Shown here: positions 36,030-44,402 of the stretch, piece by piece
How positions within the stretch are numbered: position 1 is the first letter of the stretch
Layout of the letters: each line of letters begins with the position of its first letter
Assembly (NCBI RefSeq): GCF_019599465.1
Contig: NZ_RKLR01000005.1
Coordinates: forward strand, 62,001-126,000
Length of the DNA: 64,000 nt
Direction of reading: 5' to 3'
DNA from: Haloarcula rubra
GTDB taxonomy: Archaea > Halobacteriota > Halobacteria > Halobacteriales > Haloarculaceae
Position numbers and translations under genes: made by a program
The notes under the pieces: generated by a model
Database searches by the model: none
Told to the model about the DNA's origin: nothing
What the model saw: only the letters and a program-made list of their open reading frames with translations

Positions 36030-37085
36030 TCAGAGACCGCTGACGAATATCGCCAGCCACTCGCCGAGTTCACGGCGCTCGGTGACCCGCACTTCTTCGA
36101 CCCACTTCACCCACTGGAAGCCCCGCCGTCCCGGCGCGACGAGTCGGAGCGGGAAGCCGTGCCCGTGCGAGAGACGCTCGCCGTCGACGTGCGTGGCGAG
36201 GACGACGTCCCGAGCCTCCTCGATAGGGAGGCTCCACCGGTAGCCCGTCACCGACCGGAACTGCACCCACCTCGCGGCGTCGTCGGCCGCGGCCGCGTCC
36301 AGTAGTTCACCCACGCCGACGCCCTGCCACTCGTGGCCCGAGTACCACCCACTCGTACAGTCGAGCACCACGTCCTCGCTCGCGTCCTCCGGGATGTCGT
36401 CGAGCGTGTACGTCCGCTCGTTCTCGACCCGACCCGTGACCGCCAACCGCCACGTCGCGGCGTCGACGGGGTCCGGGTCGTCGGCGACCCAACTGGTCAC
36501 CGGGAAGCGGTTTCCCGCGTCGGTCCCCTCCTCGCGGGACCCGGTGTAGCGCCGGTCGGCCCCAGCCGTCTCGAAGGCGTCGTTGACCGGCCCCTGAAGC
36601 CGCCACACGAGCGCGCCCGCCGTGACGAGGCCAGCGTAGCGAATTGCGTCGCGCCGCCCGCGACGCGTCACACTCGACGGCGAGTGGAACCGGTAGCGGA
36701 GGTGTGCGAGCAGGAGCGGCGGGACGAGCAGACCGAGGCCGACGTGGAGGTGAAACAGCCCCCACGGGCCCAAATCGAGCGTCCCGCCGAATATCCACCA
36801 GACGCCGGTCGCGAGCGCCGCCGCCGCGTCGGCGGCCAGCAGGAGCGAGAAGAGGCGTCGCCCCGTCAGGCGGTCGGGCGCGACCCGTCGTCGGACCCGC
36901 CACAGTTTCACCGGGAGCAGGCAGACGAGGACGACCCCCGCGACGGCGTGGAGGTCGACGACCCACGCCGTGCTAGGGGTCCCGGTGAACATCGTCGCCA
37001 CGCCCGTCGTCAGCAGGACGGCGACGGAGGCGAACAGCCCCCAGTCGACCGCCCGCGGCGACGGGGAGTACCGTCCGACGTCCAT
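36030..37085 (-). CDS. Molybdopterin-dependent oxidoreductase with fused cytochrome-b-like membrane domain
   Basis: A 351-residue protein. The N-terminal 170 residues hold four membrane helices with His pairs (DLHAVAGVVL, then FHLHVGLGLL and LAHLRYRFH) that could ligate heme b. A linker with one more helix leads to a sulfite-oxidase-type molybdopterin domain (about 200-351). That domain has the Mo-ligand Cys in VVLDCTSGWYSGHEW near residue 241, and LSHGHGFPLRLVAPG. Substrates could be sulfite, sulfoxides or related oxyanions. ATG 37085 has TATA-like GCAATATAAG about 26 bases upstream on the minus strand. The 3' end lies 2 bp from the HAD gene on the other strand. Confidence 0.88.
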   Translation of the reverse strand: MDVGRYSPSPRAVDWGLFASVAVLLTTGVATMFTGTPSTAWVVDLHAVAGVVLVCLLPVKLWRVRRRVAPDRLTGRRLFSLLLAADAAAALATGVWWIFGGTLDLGPWGLFHLHVGLGLLVPPLLLAHLRYRFHSPSSVTRRGRRDAIRYAGLVTAGALVWRLQGPVNDAFETAGADRRYTGSREEGTDAGNRFPVTSWVADDPDPVDAATWRLAVTGRVENERTYTLDDIPEDASEDVVLDCTSGWYSGHEWQGVGVGELLDAAAADDAARWVQFRSVTGYRWSLPIEEARDVVLATHVDGERLSHGHGFPLRLVAPGRRGFQWVKWVEEVRVTERRELGEWLAIFVSGL

Positions 37086-37246
37086 ACGCCCGTGTTGGCC
37101 CTCGACGCGCTTATATTGCCGGTCGTCGGTCCCGTCTGCGAGCGCCGGCGAGCGGTACGTCGGGCTTACTGTCACTGTGTCACTCTGTGCCTCGTAGACA
37201 CGGCTCTCGCGCCGCTTAACCGCCTCTAGCGCCGAGCTAGACCACG

Positions 37247-37465
37247 ATGAAGACACTGCAAACACGACTGCTCGGCGGGCACGTGCTCGCCCTGCTGACG
37301 CTGGTAGCGGCCGACGTCGCGGGGTCGGCCCCGCTCACGACCGCCGCGTTCGCCGCGGCGTTCCTCACCCTCACGGCGCTGTTCGCCGCGATGACCGGGA
37401 CACTGGTCGGCGGCGTCACGGGCCGACCGACGTCACCGCTCGCGACGAGACGCCCCGGGCAGTAA
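37247..37465 (+). CDS. Small membrane protein (72 aa), unknown
   Basis: A 72-residue protein with two hydrophobic helices (about 10-30 and 32-55) and a short basic tail. No family was recognised. Reality is supported by a TATA-like CGCTTAACC about 30 bases before the ATG and by a frame that stays apart from both neighbours. It lies between the molybdopterin enzyme and a lipoprotein, with no operon partner. Confidence 0.55.
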   Translation: MKTLQTRLLGGHVLALLTLVAADVAGSAPLTTAAFAAAFLTLTALFAAMTGTLVGGVTGRPTSPLATRRPGQ

Positions 37466-37495
37466 CGAGACGTACAGCGACGAAACCGACCGTTC

Positions 37496-38461
37496 TCAGT
37501 ACTCGCGTTCGAGGACGAGCCGACCGTCGGCGTCCCGGACGACGACCGTATCGCCGCCGTTGTTCCAGACCGCACCCGTGCGACCCCAGTAGCGGTCGGT
37601 CCGGGTGTCGGTGCCGCGGCCGGTGTGGAGGGTGACAGTCTCGCCGGGGCCGAGCGTGTAGTTCCGGAAGGTGTAGACGTGGCCGGCCTCGTCGGCGACG
37701 GTCCACCCCGTGAGTGTCAGCGGGGCGTCCCCGCGGTTCGCGAGGACGACGTACTCGTCGTTCAGGTTCTCGTTGTCGTCGCCCTCGGCGTCGGCGTGTA
37801 TCTCGGTGACGGCGAGTCCGGACTCGCTGGCGGTGTCCATCGGCGTCGTCTGCGTCACCAAGTCGGGGTCGACACACCGCCAGAGGCCGCGGCGGGCCTC
37901 GCGGGCGGCCGACTCGGCCGCGAGGAAGCGGTCCCTCCGGGAGAAGGGGCTCTCGTCGTAGACGCGGGCGTGGCCGGTCGCCACGAGGCGGTAGTTGAAC
38001 AGGCGGTCGTCGACGACGAGGTACGCCAGCAGGCGGTCGTAGTACCCCCGACGGTCGGTGTCGGGGTCGAACGCGAGGCCGACCGTCTCGCCCAGCAGGC
38101 GCTCCTTCGCGTGCGTCGAGGCGTCGACGCCCGCGCCGTGGAGACAACCGGCCCCGGCCTCGGTGTCGGGCACGCCCTCGAACTCGCTCGGGTCGTTCTC
38201 GGCGGTGACCTCCGGGGTGTCGACACCGACCAGTCGCACCGTGTCTCTGGTGCCGTTGGCGTACTCGACGCGGACGGTGTCGCCGTCGACGACGGCGGTG
38301 ACCGACACCGTGGTCGTCGCGTCGGGAAGCGGGCCGGCGGTCGGGACGCCAGCGGCGGTCGAACCGGGCGTCCGCGCGGGGTCGGCCGGGGCACCGAACC
38401 CGGCACACCCGGCGAGGACGAGGAGTAGCACGACCACGACACCGGACGGGACTCGTCGCAT
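37496..38461 (-). CDS. Lipoprotein with thermonuclease (SNase) and lamin-tail domains
   Basis: A 321-residue exported lipoprotein. The signal peptide ends in the lipobox LAGC (Cys near residue 19). A staphylococcal-nuclease fold covers about 55-200, with DGDTVRVEY, VRLVGVDTPE and the second catalytic Arg in DRRGYYDRLLAYLVV. A lamin-tail domain follows at about 218-321, with VTEIHADAEGDD and LNDEYVVLANRGDAPLTL. The catalytic Arg/Glu set appears intact, so it may degrade extracellular DNA. ATG 38461 is chosen because it directly precedes the basic start of the signal peptide; an extra nine residues are possible upstream. Confidence 0.9.
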   Translation of the reverse strand: MRRVPSGVVVVLLLVLAGCAGFGAPADPARTPGSTAAGVPTAGPLPDATTTVSVTAVVDGDTVRVEYANGTRDTVRLVGVDTPEVTAENDPSEFEGVPDTEAGAGCLHGAGVDASTHAKERLLGETVGLAFDPDTDRRGYYDRLLAYLVVDDRLFNYRLVATGHARVYDESPFSRRDRFLAAESAAREARRGLWRCVDPDLVTQTTPMDTASESGLAVTEIHADAEGDDNENLNDEYVVLANRGDAPLTLTGWTVADEAGHVYTFRNYTLGPGETVTLHTGRGTDTRTDRYWGRTGAVWNNGGDTVVVRDADGRLVLEREY

Positions 38462-38536
38462 TGCCGGAGCGAGGGGGCCCACGAACACAAGTCTGCCGGG
38501 CGGAGTTTATGGGCCTGCACCGAGAGGGTCCAGACG

Positions 38537-39430
38537 ATGCTCGTCCCACTGCCCGTCAGGGAGGTCATGCAGTCACCGGCCCACACCATCGGCCCGGAGA
38601 GTCCCGTCGTGGAGGCCGCACAGCGCCTTCGTGACGAGGGAATCGGCTCGCTCGTCGTCGAGCGAGACGGCGAGTGCGTCGGTATCGTCACGGAGAGCGA
38701 CATCGTCGCCGTCGCCGCAGAGGAGGGCGACACCCGCGCCCTGACCGTCGGGGACGTGATGGCCACGGCGCTGGTCACCATCGACCCCGACGCGGACGTC
38801 GAGACGGCGGTCGAGCGCCTCCGCACACACGGTGTCAAGAAACTCCCCGTCGTCGACGACGGCGACCTCGTCGGCATCGTCACGACGACGGACATCTCCC
38901 GGTACGTCCCGCACCTCGCCCACCCCTCCCCGTCCCGAGAGGTGCGACCGGAGCGTCGCCGGTTCACCCGACCGGACACGCTGTACGAGAACGAGGACTG
39001 GGAGTTCGAGAGCTACGGCACCGCCGACGGCATCGACGTGGGCGACCACGTCCGCTTCTCGAAGACGCTGTCGGAGAGCGACGTCGAGCGGTTCGCGGAG
39101 GTCAGCGGCGACACCAACCGCCTCCACTTGGACGACGCCTTCGCCGAGGGGAGTCGGTTCGGCCGCCGCATCGTCCACGGGACGCTCGTCTCCGGCATCA
39201 TCAGCGCCGCACTCGCTCGCTTGCCGGGCGTGACCATCTACCTCTCGCAGGAACTCAGCTACCGCGGCCCCGTCGACGTCGGCGAGCGAGTTACGGCCCA
39301 CTGCGAGGTGGTCGAGCAGTTACAGGCGAACCGGTTCCGCCTCGCGACGGCCGTCGACGACGCCGACGGCGACTGCGTCGTGGAGGGCGACGCCGTCGTC
39401 ATCTCGGACCCCATCCCCGAGACGGGGTGA
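38537..39430 (+). CDS. CBS-domain/MaoC-hydratase fusion protein
   Basis: A 297-residue protein. Two CBS motifs fill the first 120 residues (VREVMQSPAHTIGPESPV and TVGDVMATALVTIDPDAD), each ending in the VGIVTxxDI pattern. After an Arg-rich linker and DWEFESYGTADGIDVGD, a MaoC hot-dog domain covers about 160-297. The hydratase motif is SGDTNRLHLDDAFAEGSRFG followed by RIVHGTLVSG, with the catalytic Asp/His in place. CBS pairs bind adenosyl ligands (AMP, ATP, SAM), so the fusion suggests an enoyl-CoA hydratase or dehydratase under energy-state control. The TATA-like GAGTTTATG is about 33 bases upstream. Confidence 0.9.
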   Translation: MLVPLPVREVMQSPAHTIGPESPVVEAAQRLRDEGIGSLVVERDGECVGIVTESDIVAVAAEEGDTRALTVGDVMATALVTIDPDADVETAVERLRTHGVKKLPVVDDGDLVGIVTTTDISRYVPHLAHPSPSREVRPERRRFTRPDTLYENEDWEFESYGTADGIDVGDHVRFSKTLSESDVERFAEVSGDTNRLHLDDAFAEGSRFGRRIVHGTLVSGIISAALARLPGVTIYLSQELSYRGPVDVGERVTAHCEVVEQLQANRFRLATAVDDADGDCVVEGDAVVISDPIPETG

Positions 39431-39491
39431 GTAGTGCGTGGATTGTTAACTGGTAGCAATAATTAAGCACGCGCCACGTCGTGTCATACGT

Positions 39492-40226
39492 ATGGACGCT
39501 TTCGAGCGGCCGACGTTCGAGACGAGTGCGGCGAGGACGGTGTATCAGTACGTCGAGCGACACGGGACGGCGGCACGACACCGGGCGCGGACGGCGACGG
39601 AGTTGGACAGCGAGACGTTCGACGAGGCGCTGGAACACTTGCTCTCGAAGGGGTATCTGAAAGACGACGGCGGGACGCTGGCGCTGGCGCTGGACGTCGG
39701 CTCCGTCGAGACGCACCAGTCGGACGGCGTCGACTACGTCATCCGGCCGGCCCAACCAGACGACTTCGAGGGACTGGTCGAGGCTATCCGCGACGTCTCC
39801 GCGGAGAGCACCTACGTCGTCGCCGAGAGCGTCGCCGAGCAGTTGCTGTACGAGGACGCCGTCACCCGGCACAACACCGTCCAGTCCCGCGTGTTCCTCG
39901 TCGCCACCGTCGACGAGGAGGTGGTGGGCTGGTGCCATCTGGACCTGCCGCAACTGGACAAACTCCGCGAGACGGCCCAGTTGACCGTCGGCGTCGTCGA
40001 AGCGTACCGGGACCACGGCATCGGGAGCCAACTCATGGAACGCGGGATGGAGTGGGCGCGGGCCAACGGCTACCGGAAACTGTACAACAGCGTCCCCGCC
40101 GTCTCCGAGAACGCGCTGGCGTTCCTCGAGGCCCACGGCTGGCACACCGAGGGCATCCGCCGGAACCACTACACCGTCGGCGACGAGGAAGTCGACGAGG
40201 TGATGATGGCCTACACGTTCGACTAG
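39492..40226 (+). CDS. GNAT acetyltransferase with N-terminal helical/winged-helix domain
   Basis: A 244-residue protein. Residues 1-75 look like a small winged helix (ARTVYQYVERHGTAARHRA, then TFDEALEHLLSKGYL), and residues 83-244 are a GNAT domain. Acetyl-CoA motif A is VGVVEAYRDHGIGSQLME; motif B is AVSENALAFLEAHGW. The substrate could be a protein or a small amine. ATG 39492 has AATAATTAAG about 30 bases upstream. It converges with the next gene, overlapping by four bases. Confidence 0.86.
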   Translation: MDAFERPTFETSAARTVYQYVERHGTAARHRARTATELDSETFDEALEHLLSKGYLKDDGGTLALALDVGSVETHQSDGVDYVIRPAQPDDFEGLVEAIRDVSAESTYVVAESVAEQLLYEDAVTRHNTVQSRVFLVATVDEEVVGWCHLDLPQLDKLRETAQLTVGVVEAYRDHGIGSQLMERGMEWARANGYRKLYNSVPAVSENALAFLEAHGWHTEGIRRNHYTVGDEEVDEVMMAYTFD

Positions 40227-41269
40227 GCCAGCAGGACGACCAGCGCGAGCGCTATCCAGAGGATTTTCAGCCCCGTGTTGACGGCGACGACCTTCGAGCC
40301 AAAGTCCCGGCCCCAGATACCGTACTGGAAGGGAATCGAGCGCTTGAACGTCGAGACGGCGAAGGAGACGATGCCGCCGACCAGCATCGTCGCCACGGCG
40401 GTGCGGGCGGTGAACGTGCCGTCCCGAATCAGCGGCGCGATGACCACGGCCCCGGAGGTCGTGTCCAGCGCGAAGGCGGCCACGACGGGCACCGCCGCGC
40501 CGGGCAGGCCGAGCAGTCCGGTCAGGTCGCCCGCGGCACCGACGACGCTCGCTCCGCCCGCGCCGAACAGCGCGAGTATCTGGTCGCTGTAGGCCACCAG
40601 CAGGGAGACGACGACGTAGATGGCGGCCAGTCGGGGGAGGATATCCCGGACCTTCGCCACCGTCTCGCCAGCGGCCTCCCGGACCTTCGCCCCGCGAGTC
40701 GTCGCCTCGTCGTCCGCCGGGGCCGGGTCGTGGCCGCCGTCGGGACTCGCCTCGTAGTCGCTCGGCACCGTCCCGGCGTCGACGTTGGACTCGTCCAGCA
40801 GGAGCGCTCCGGCCGCGATGCCGGTCAGGGTGATAGCGAGGGCGACGAGGCCGCGCGTCGTCACGTAGAGGACGCCGACTCGCGCGCCGAGAATCGGAAT
40901 CAGGATGGGTGCGTAGAACGTGACGATGTGCTGGGCGAACCCGAAGAACGTGTTGATGGTCACCGCGACCAGCGTCGCCCGGTCGTCCAGCACGCCCGAC
41001 TCCCGGAAGTCCGCGAGCATCCCGTACCCCGCCGTCGGCGACGCCGTCGTCGTCAGGATGGCCGTCCCCACCTCGTCCGGGAGGTTGGCCGGTTCCGTCA
41101 GGTACTGGGAGACGGCCGCGATCTTGTCGACGAGGCCGAACGCCACCGCGAGGTTCGCGAGGAACACCCCCAGCGAGAGGAAGACGGTGATGCGGAGCAC
41201 CCGATAGCCGACGTCGGCGAGCAGTCCCGCGACCGGGTGTGTCGGGAGGTCGGCGACGACTGACTGCAC
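40223..41269 (-). CDS. Nucleoside-recognition domain membrane protein
   Basis: A 348-residue membrane protein with two Gate/nucleoside-recognition domains (about 30-140 and 210-330), as in SpmA/SpmB, FeoB and archaeal homologues. Markers are NTFFGFAQHIVTFYAPILIP and ALDTTSGAVVIAPLIRDG. An acidic cytoplasmic loop lies between the halves (about 165-200). The name Gate reflects a structural motif; no substrate is proven. The start is a GTG with CCTTTGCCG about 27-30 bases upstream. It is followed on the same strand, across a divergent gap, by none of its own operon; the next upstream genes are two MgtE-like proteins. Confidence 0.85.
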   Translation of the reverse strand: MQSVVADLPTHPVAGLLADVGYRVLRITVFLSLGVFLANLAVAFGLVDKIAAVSQYLTEPANLPDEVGTAILTTTASPTAGYGMLADFRESGVLDDRATLVAVTINTFFGFAQHIVTFYAPILIPILGARVGVLYVTTRGLVALAITLTGIAAGALLLDESNVDAGTVPSDYEASPDGGHDPAPADDEATTRGAKVREAAGETVAKVRDILPRLAAIYVVVSLLVAYSDQILALFGAGGASVVGAAGDLTGLLGLPGAAVPVVAAFALDTTSGAVVIAPLIRDGTFTARTAVATMLVGGIVSFAVSTFKRSIPFQYGIWGRDFGSKVVAVNTGLKILWIALALVVLLA

Positions 41270-41332
41270 GGGTGCAAATCAGGCCGAAGGCGGCAAAGGT
41301 CCGTCGGTCGGGACAGCGCGTCGGGACCGTGC

Positions 41333-41905
41333 TCAGACCACGAAGAGTCGAACCACACCGAACAGCACCAGCACCCCCAGCACGTCGCAGACGTTCGTGA
41401 CGACGGGGATGACCACGTCGTCGGGGTCGAGTTCGAACCGGTAGGCCGCGTACGTCGTCAGCGTGGTGACGGCGATAGCCAGCACCGCCAGCGTGACGCC
41501 GCTGGTGAGGGCGACGGCGACGACCAGCGTCGGCGAGAGACGGGTGCCGCCGAGGACGGCCTGTAACGCCCACGCACCGGCGCCGACCAGCGGGAAGACG
41601 GTGACGGCGAGGCCGACGGTGGCGACGGCGTTGCCGGCCAGTCGGTCGTCCGTCGGATCGAAGGAGAGCAGGCCGAGGTGGAACGCCGTCGAGAGACGGG
41701 CCGCGAGGATGCTCCCGAGGTTGCCGGCCATCCCGATGGTCACCGGGACGAGGACGAGCAACGACGGGTACCGCAACAGCGTCGACTCGAACGTGTCCAG
41801 CACGAGGCCGCTCCCGAGTTCGATGGCGGTGAGCACGACCAGCACGGGCAGCATCCGGCGGACGATGCCGCGGACCCGCCACTCCGAGGCGGCCACGTCA
41901 GCCAC
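41333..41905 (-). CDS. Half-size MgtE/SLC41-type membrane transporter (I)
   Basis: A 190-residue membrane protein matching only the membrane domain of MgtE/SLC41 magnesium transporters, with five helices. The metal-site helix ends VTNVCDVLG (the family usually shows TTxxDxxG) after DPDDVVIP. There is no CBS or N domain. It overlaps the other half by 8 bases and starts at GTG 41905. The two halves probably form a heterodimer that binds Mg2+ or another divalent cation. Confidence 0.85.
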   Translation of the reverse strand: MADVAASEWRVRGIVRRMLPVLVVLTAIELGSGLVLDTFESTLLRYPSLLVLVPVTIGMAGNLGSILAARLSTAFHLGLLSFDPTDDRLAGNAVATVGLAVTVFPLVGAGAWALQAVLGGTRLSPTLVVAVALTSGVTLAVLAIAVTTLTTYAAYRFELDPDDVVIPVVTNVCDVLGVLVLFGVVRLFVV

Positions 41906-42476
41906 CCCCCAGCGCGAGGACGAGTCGGGTCGCCGCCAACAGCGTCGCGATGCCGACGACGTCGCCGGTCGTCGTCACGACGGGGCCGGCCAGCGTGTCC
42001 GGGTTCAGCCCCCGGCGGTAGCCGACGAAGACGACGGAGACGACGGCGATGGTCAACAGGACGCCCGAGACGAGGCCGGCGACCAGCGCGATGCCCACGA
42101 GGGTCAGCAGCGGGGCCGACGGCCGGCCGAGCGCCACCAGCAGGGCGACGGCCAGCACCGCCGCCACGCCGCTGACGAGCACGCCGTTTGCCAGCGCCGC
42201 CGCGACGGCGGCGTTCACGCGGTGGTCCGCCAGCGAGAAGCGCGGTTCGACGAGCCCCTGATGCAGTGCAGAGCCGAGTCGCGCGCCGAGCGACCCGTAG
42301 ACGTTGCCACGGGTCGCGAGCAGGGCCGGGACGAGGACCAGCAGTCCGGCGACCCGCTCCAGTTCCGCGTCCATCCCCCCGAGGACGACGCCCGCGAACA
42401 GGCCCCCCGCCGCACTGAGCAGCAACACCGGAATCGACTCCCGATAGGCCTCGACGGCGACCTCGCGGACGGTCAT
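41898..42476 (-). CDS. Half-size MgtE/SLC41-type membrane transporter (II)
   Basis: A 192-residue partner of the preceding protein. It shares the same helical order, with LLVLVPALLATRGNVYGSLG (matching PSLLVLVPVTIGMAGNLGSI in the first half) and the metal-site motif VVTTTGDVVG near the C-terminus. The acidic residues that line the pore are better conserved here than in the first half. The ATG at 42476 is the upstream end of the two-gene unit and gives the normal N-terminus; a longer frame runs into surE antisense. Confidence 0.85.
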   Translation of the reverse strand: MTVREVAVEAYRESIPVLLLSAAGGLFAGVVLGGMDAELERVAGLLVLVPALLATRGNVYGSLGARLGSALHQGLVEPRFSLADHRVNAAVAAALANGVLVSGVAAVLAVALLVALGRPSAPLLTLVGIALVAGLVSGVLLTIAVVSVVFVGYRRGLNPDTLAGPVVTTTGDVVGIATLLAATRLVLALGGG

Positions 42477-42593
42477 TGTCGGGTCCAACCGCCCCCACTC
42501 GCAAAAAGAGGGGTGTTCGGAGGCGGTCGGGCGGGCTGGCGACGGGCAGTTGGGACCGAAGCGTTCACGCTCACAGGGTCGAACCCACACCCG

Positions 42594-43466
42594 ATGGACG
42601 AGCCACGGGTCCTCCTGACGAACGACGACGGAATCGACGCGCCGGGGCTTGCGAGCCTCTACGAGGAACTGACCGCCGTCGCGGACGTGACGGTCGTCGC
42701 GCCCGCCGAGAACCAGAGCGGCGTCGGTCGGACCCGGAGTCACCGCACCGCCCGCGAGTCCCACCCGTGGGGCTACGCCCTCGACGGCACGCCCGCCGAC
42801 TGCGTGGCCTACGGCCTTCGCGGCCTCGACGCGTCGTTCGACCTCGTGGTGTCGGGGTGTAACCACGGCCCCAACGCCGGCAACTACGTCGTCGGCCGGT
42901 CGGGCACCGTCGGCGCCTGCGTCGAAGCGGGGTTTCTCGGCACGCCCGGCGTGGCCGTCTCGGCGTACCACTGCGAGGACTTCTTCGTCTCGCCACCCGA
43001 AGCCTACGACTTCGACCGGCCCGCACGCGTCGCGACCGAAGTCGTCGTCCGGGCGCTCTCGGGCGACGTCTTCGAGACGGCCGACTTCCTCAACGTCAAC
43101 GTCCCCGTCGACGTGGCCGATCCGGCGATGCGCCTGACGGAACCCGACCACGACTACGATCTGCAGGTCGAACACGACACCGACGAGGCCGTCGACGAGC
43201 AGTCGAATCTCGGCACCGAGGGCGACATCGCCCTCAGAGACGTGGTCTGGCCCGACACCGTCGGCTGGGAGAACCCCTTCGCGAACGACGTGGACTTAGA
43301 CGACCGCTACCCTGTCGGCACCGACCGCCGCGCACTCGTCGACGGCGAGGTCAGCGTCTCGCCGCTGACCGCTCCGGCAGTGGGCGTCCAGTCGAGTGCA
43401 CTCGAAACGCTGGTGGCCGGGTTCAACGAGAACGAGGCCGCCCGCGCACGGGGCGACACCGAGTGA
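42594..43466 (+). CDS. surE: 5'/3'-nucleotidase SurE
   Basis: A 290-residue survival-protein-E nucleotidase. It has the metal site TNDDGID (N9/D10/D11 region), APAENQSGVGRT, GTPADCVAYGL and VSGCNHGPNAG, all SurE hallmarks. The family removes phosphate from nucleoside monophosphates and is linked to stationary-phase survival. The C-terminal half is longer and more acidic than in bacteria. ATG 42594 gives the family N-terminus; the frame stays open upstream but is not family-like. Confidence 0.95.
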   Translation: MDEPRVLLTNDDGIDAPGLASLYEELTAVADVTVVAPAENQSGVGRTRSHRTARESHPWGYALDGTPADCVAYGLRGLDASFDLVVSGCNHGPNAGNYVVGRSGTVGACVEAGFLGTPGVAVSAYHCEDFFVSPPEAYDFDRPARVATEVVVRALSGDVFETADFLNVNVPVDVADPAMRLTEPDHDYDLQVEHDTDEAVDEQSNLGTEGDIALRDVVWPDTVGWENPFANDVDLDDRYPVGTDRRALVDGEVSVSPLTAPAVGVQSSALETLVAGFNENEAARARGDTE

Positions 43467-43471
43467 AACTG

Positions 43472-44365
43472 TCAGGGCGGCGCCGTCGGGGTCGACCGGA
43501 CGGAGTCGGTCCCCGCCGGCCCCACGTCGCTACCGACCGCCCGGTCGTACCACGCTGGCCGACCCACCGTGGTGTTCCCGACGGCCTCGACCCGCACCGT
43601 TCGGGTCACGTGGACCGTCGTCTCGTCGGGCGTGTCCGTCCGGTACGTGACACGGTAGAAGCGGACGAGGCCGTCGGGTTCGACGCGGGCCACCAGCGAG
43701 GCGTTCGCGGTGTCCGTGACGAGTTCGTCCCCGACCCGGTCGTCCCGTAGTTCCGTGCCGCCGACGGTGACGGTCCCGTCTCGCGTCGCTCCGACCGTCC
43801 GTGTCCGGAACGCGCCGATAGTCTCGGTCACGTCGTCGGCCGGCCGGCCGTCGAGCGCGACGTCGTGGACCCAGTAGCGCCACGTCCCCGCGTAACTGTC
43901 CGGCGGCGTGTACTCGTTGTAGATAGTCCGGTCGTCCCGTTCCAGCCGACGGAGGAACCGGTCGCCGTCGGACCAGAACGTCGCACTCGCCGGCGGCCGA
44001 CCCAGCAGGACGGGTGCACCGGGACCCTGCGTCGAGATTCGCACGCTGTGGGTCCGGTTGGGCGCCAGTTCGACCCGGACCCGGTGCCGTGAGTAGAGCG
44101 TCCCGTTCGGATAGCGCGCCGTCCGGTTGGCCGTCAGGACGTACCCGGTGCCGTTGAGGGCATCTCCGTGTGCCTCGCCGAGCGCTCCGGGGTTGAGAAC
44201 CCCCTCGGGCCCGATTCCGGGCGGATACGCGGTCGCGTTTTCGGGGACGGGGGCCGGCGTCACCGTGTCGGCGGACCGGCCGGTCAGGTCGCCGCCGAAC
44301 CCGGCACACCCGGCCGACAGCAGAACGAGCAGGACCAGTCCCACGGGGCGCGGGTCCCCGTACAT
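43472..44365 (-). CDS. Haloarchaeal surface lipoprotein (DUF7537-like)
   Basis: A 297-residue lipoprotein with a signal peptide ending in LSAGC (lipobox Cys near residue 20). It is followed by TPAPVPENATAYPPGIGPEG, a typical start of haloarchaeal DUF7537-like lipoproteins, then a beta-rich region of about 220 residues with N-glycosylation sequons. Function unknown. The TATA-like AACTTATG lies about 28 bases upstream on the minus strand. The gene is divergent from the Liv operon across 136 bp rich in palindromes. Confidence 0.8.
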   Translation of the reverse strand: MYGDPRPVGLVLLVLLSAGCAGFGGDLTGRSADTVTPAPVPENATAYPPGIGPEGVLNPGALGEAHGDALNGTGYVLTANRTARYPNGTLYSRHRVRVELAPNRTHSVRISTQGPGAPVLLGRPPASATFWSDGDRFLRRLERDDRTIYNEYTPPDSYAGTWRYWVHDVALDGRPADDVTETIGAFRTRTVGATRDGTVTVGGTELRDDRVGDELVTDTANASLVARVEPDGLVRFYRVTYRTDTPDETTVHVTRTVRVEAVGNTTVGRPAWYDRAVGSDVGPAGTDSVRSTPTAPP

Positions 44366-44402
44366 ACGCTAACGATGGGGGTGATGGAACATAAGTTATC
44401 AT

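Noticed and set aside
38391-38414. 20-bp sequence shared by two lipoprotein genes (also near 44294) as a mobile repeat
   Set aside because: It codes for the conserved lipobox residues CAGFG in both genes; protein constraint and codon bias explain it.
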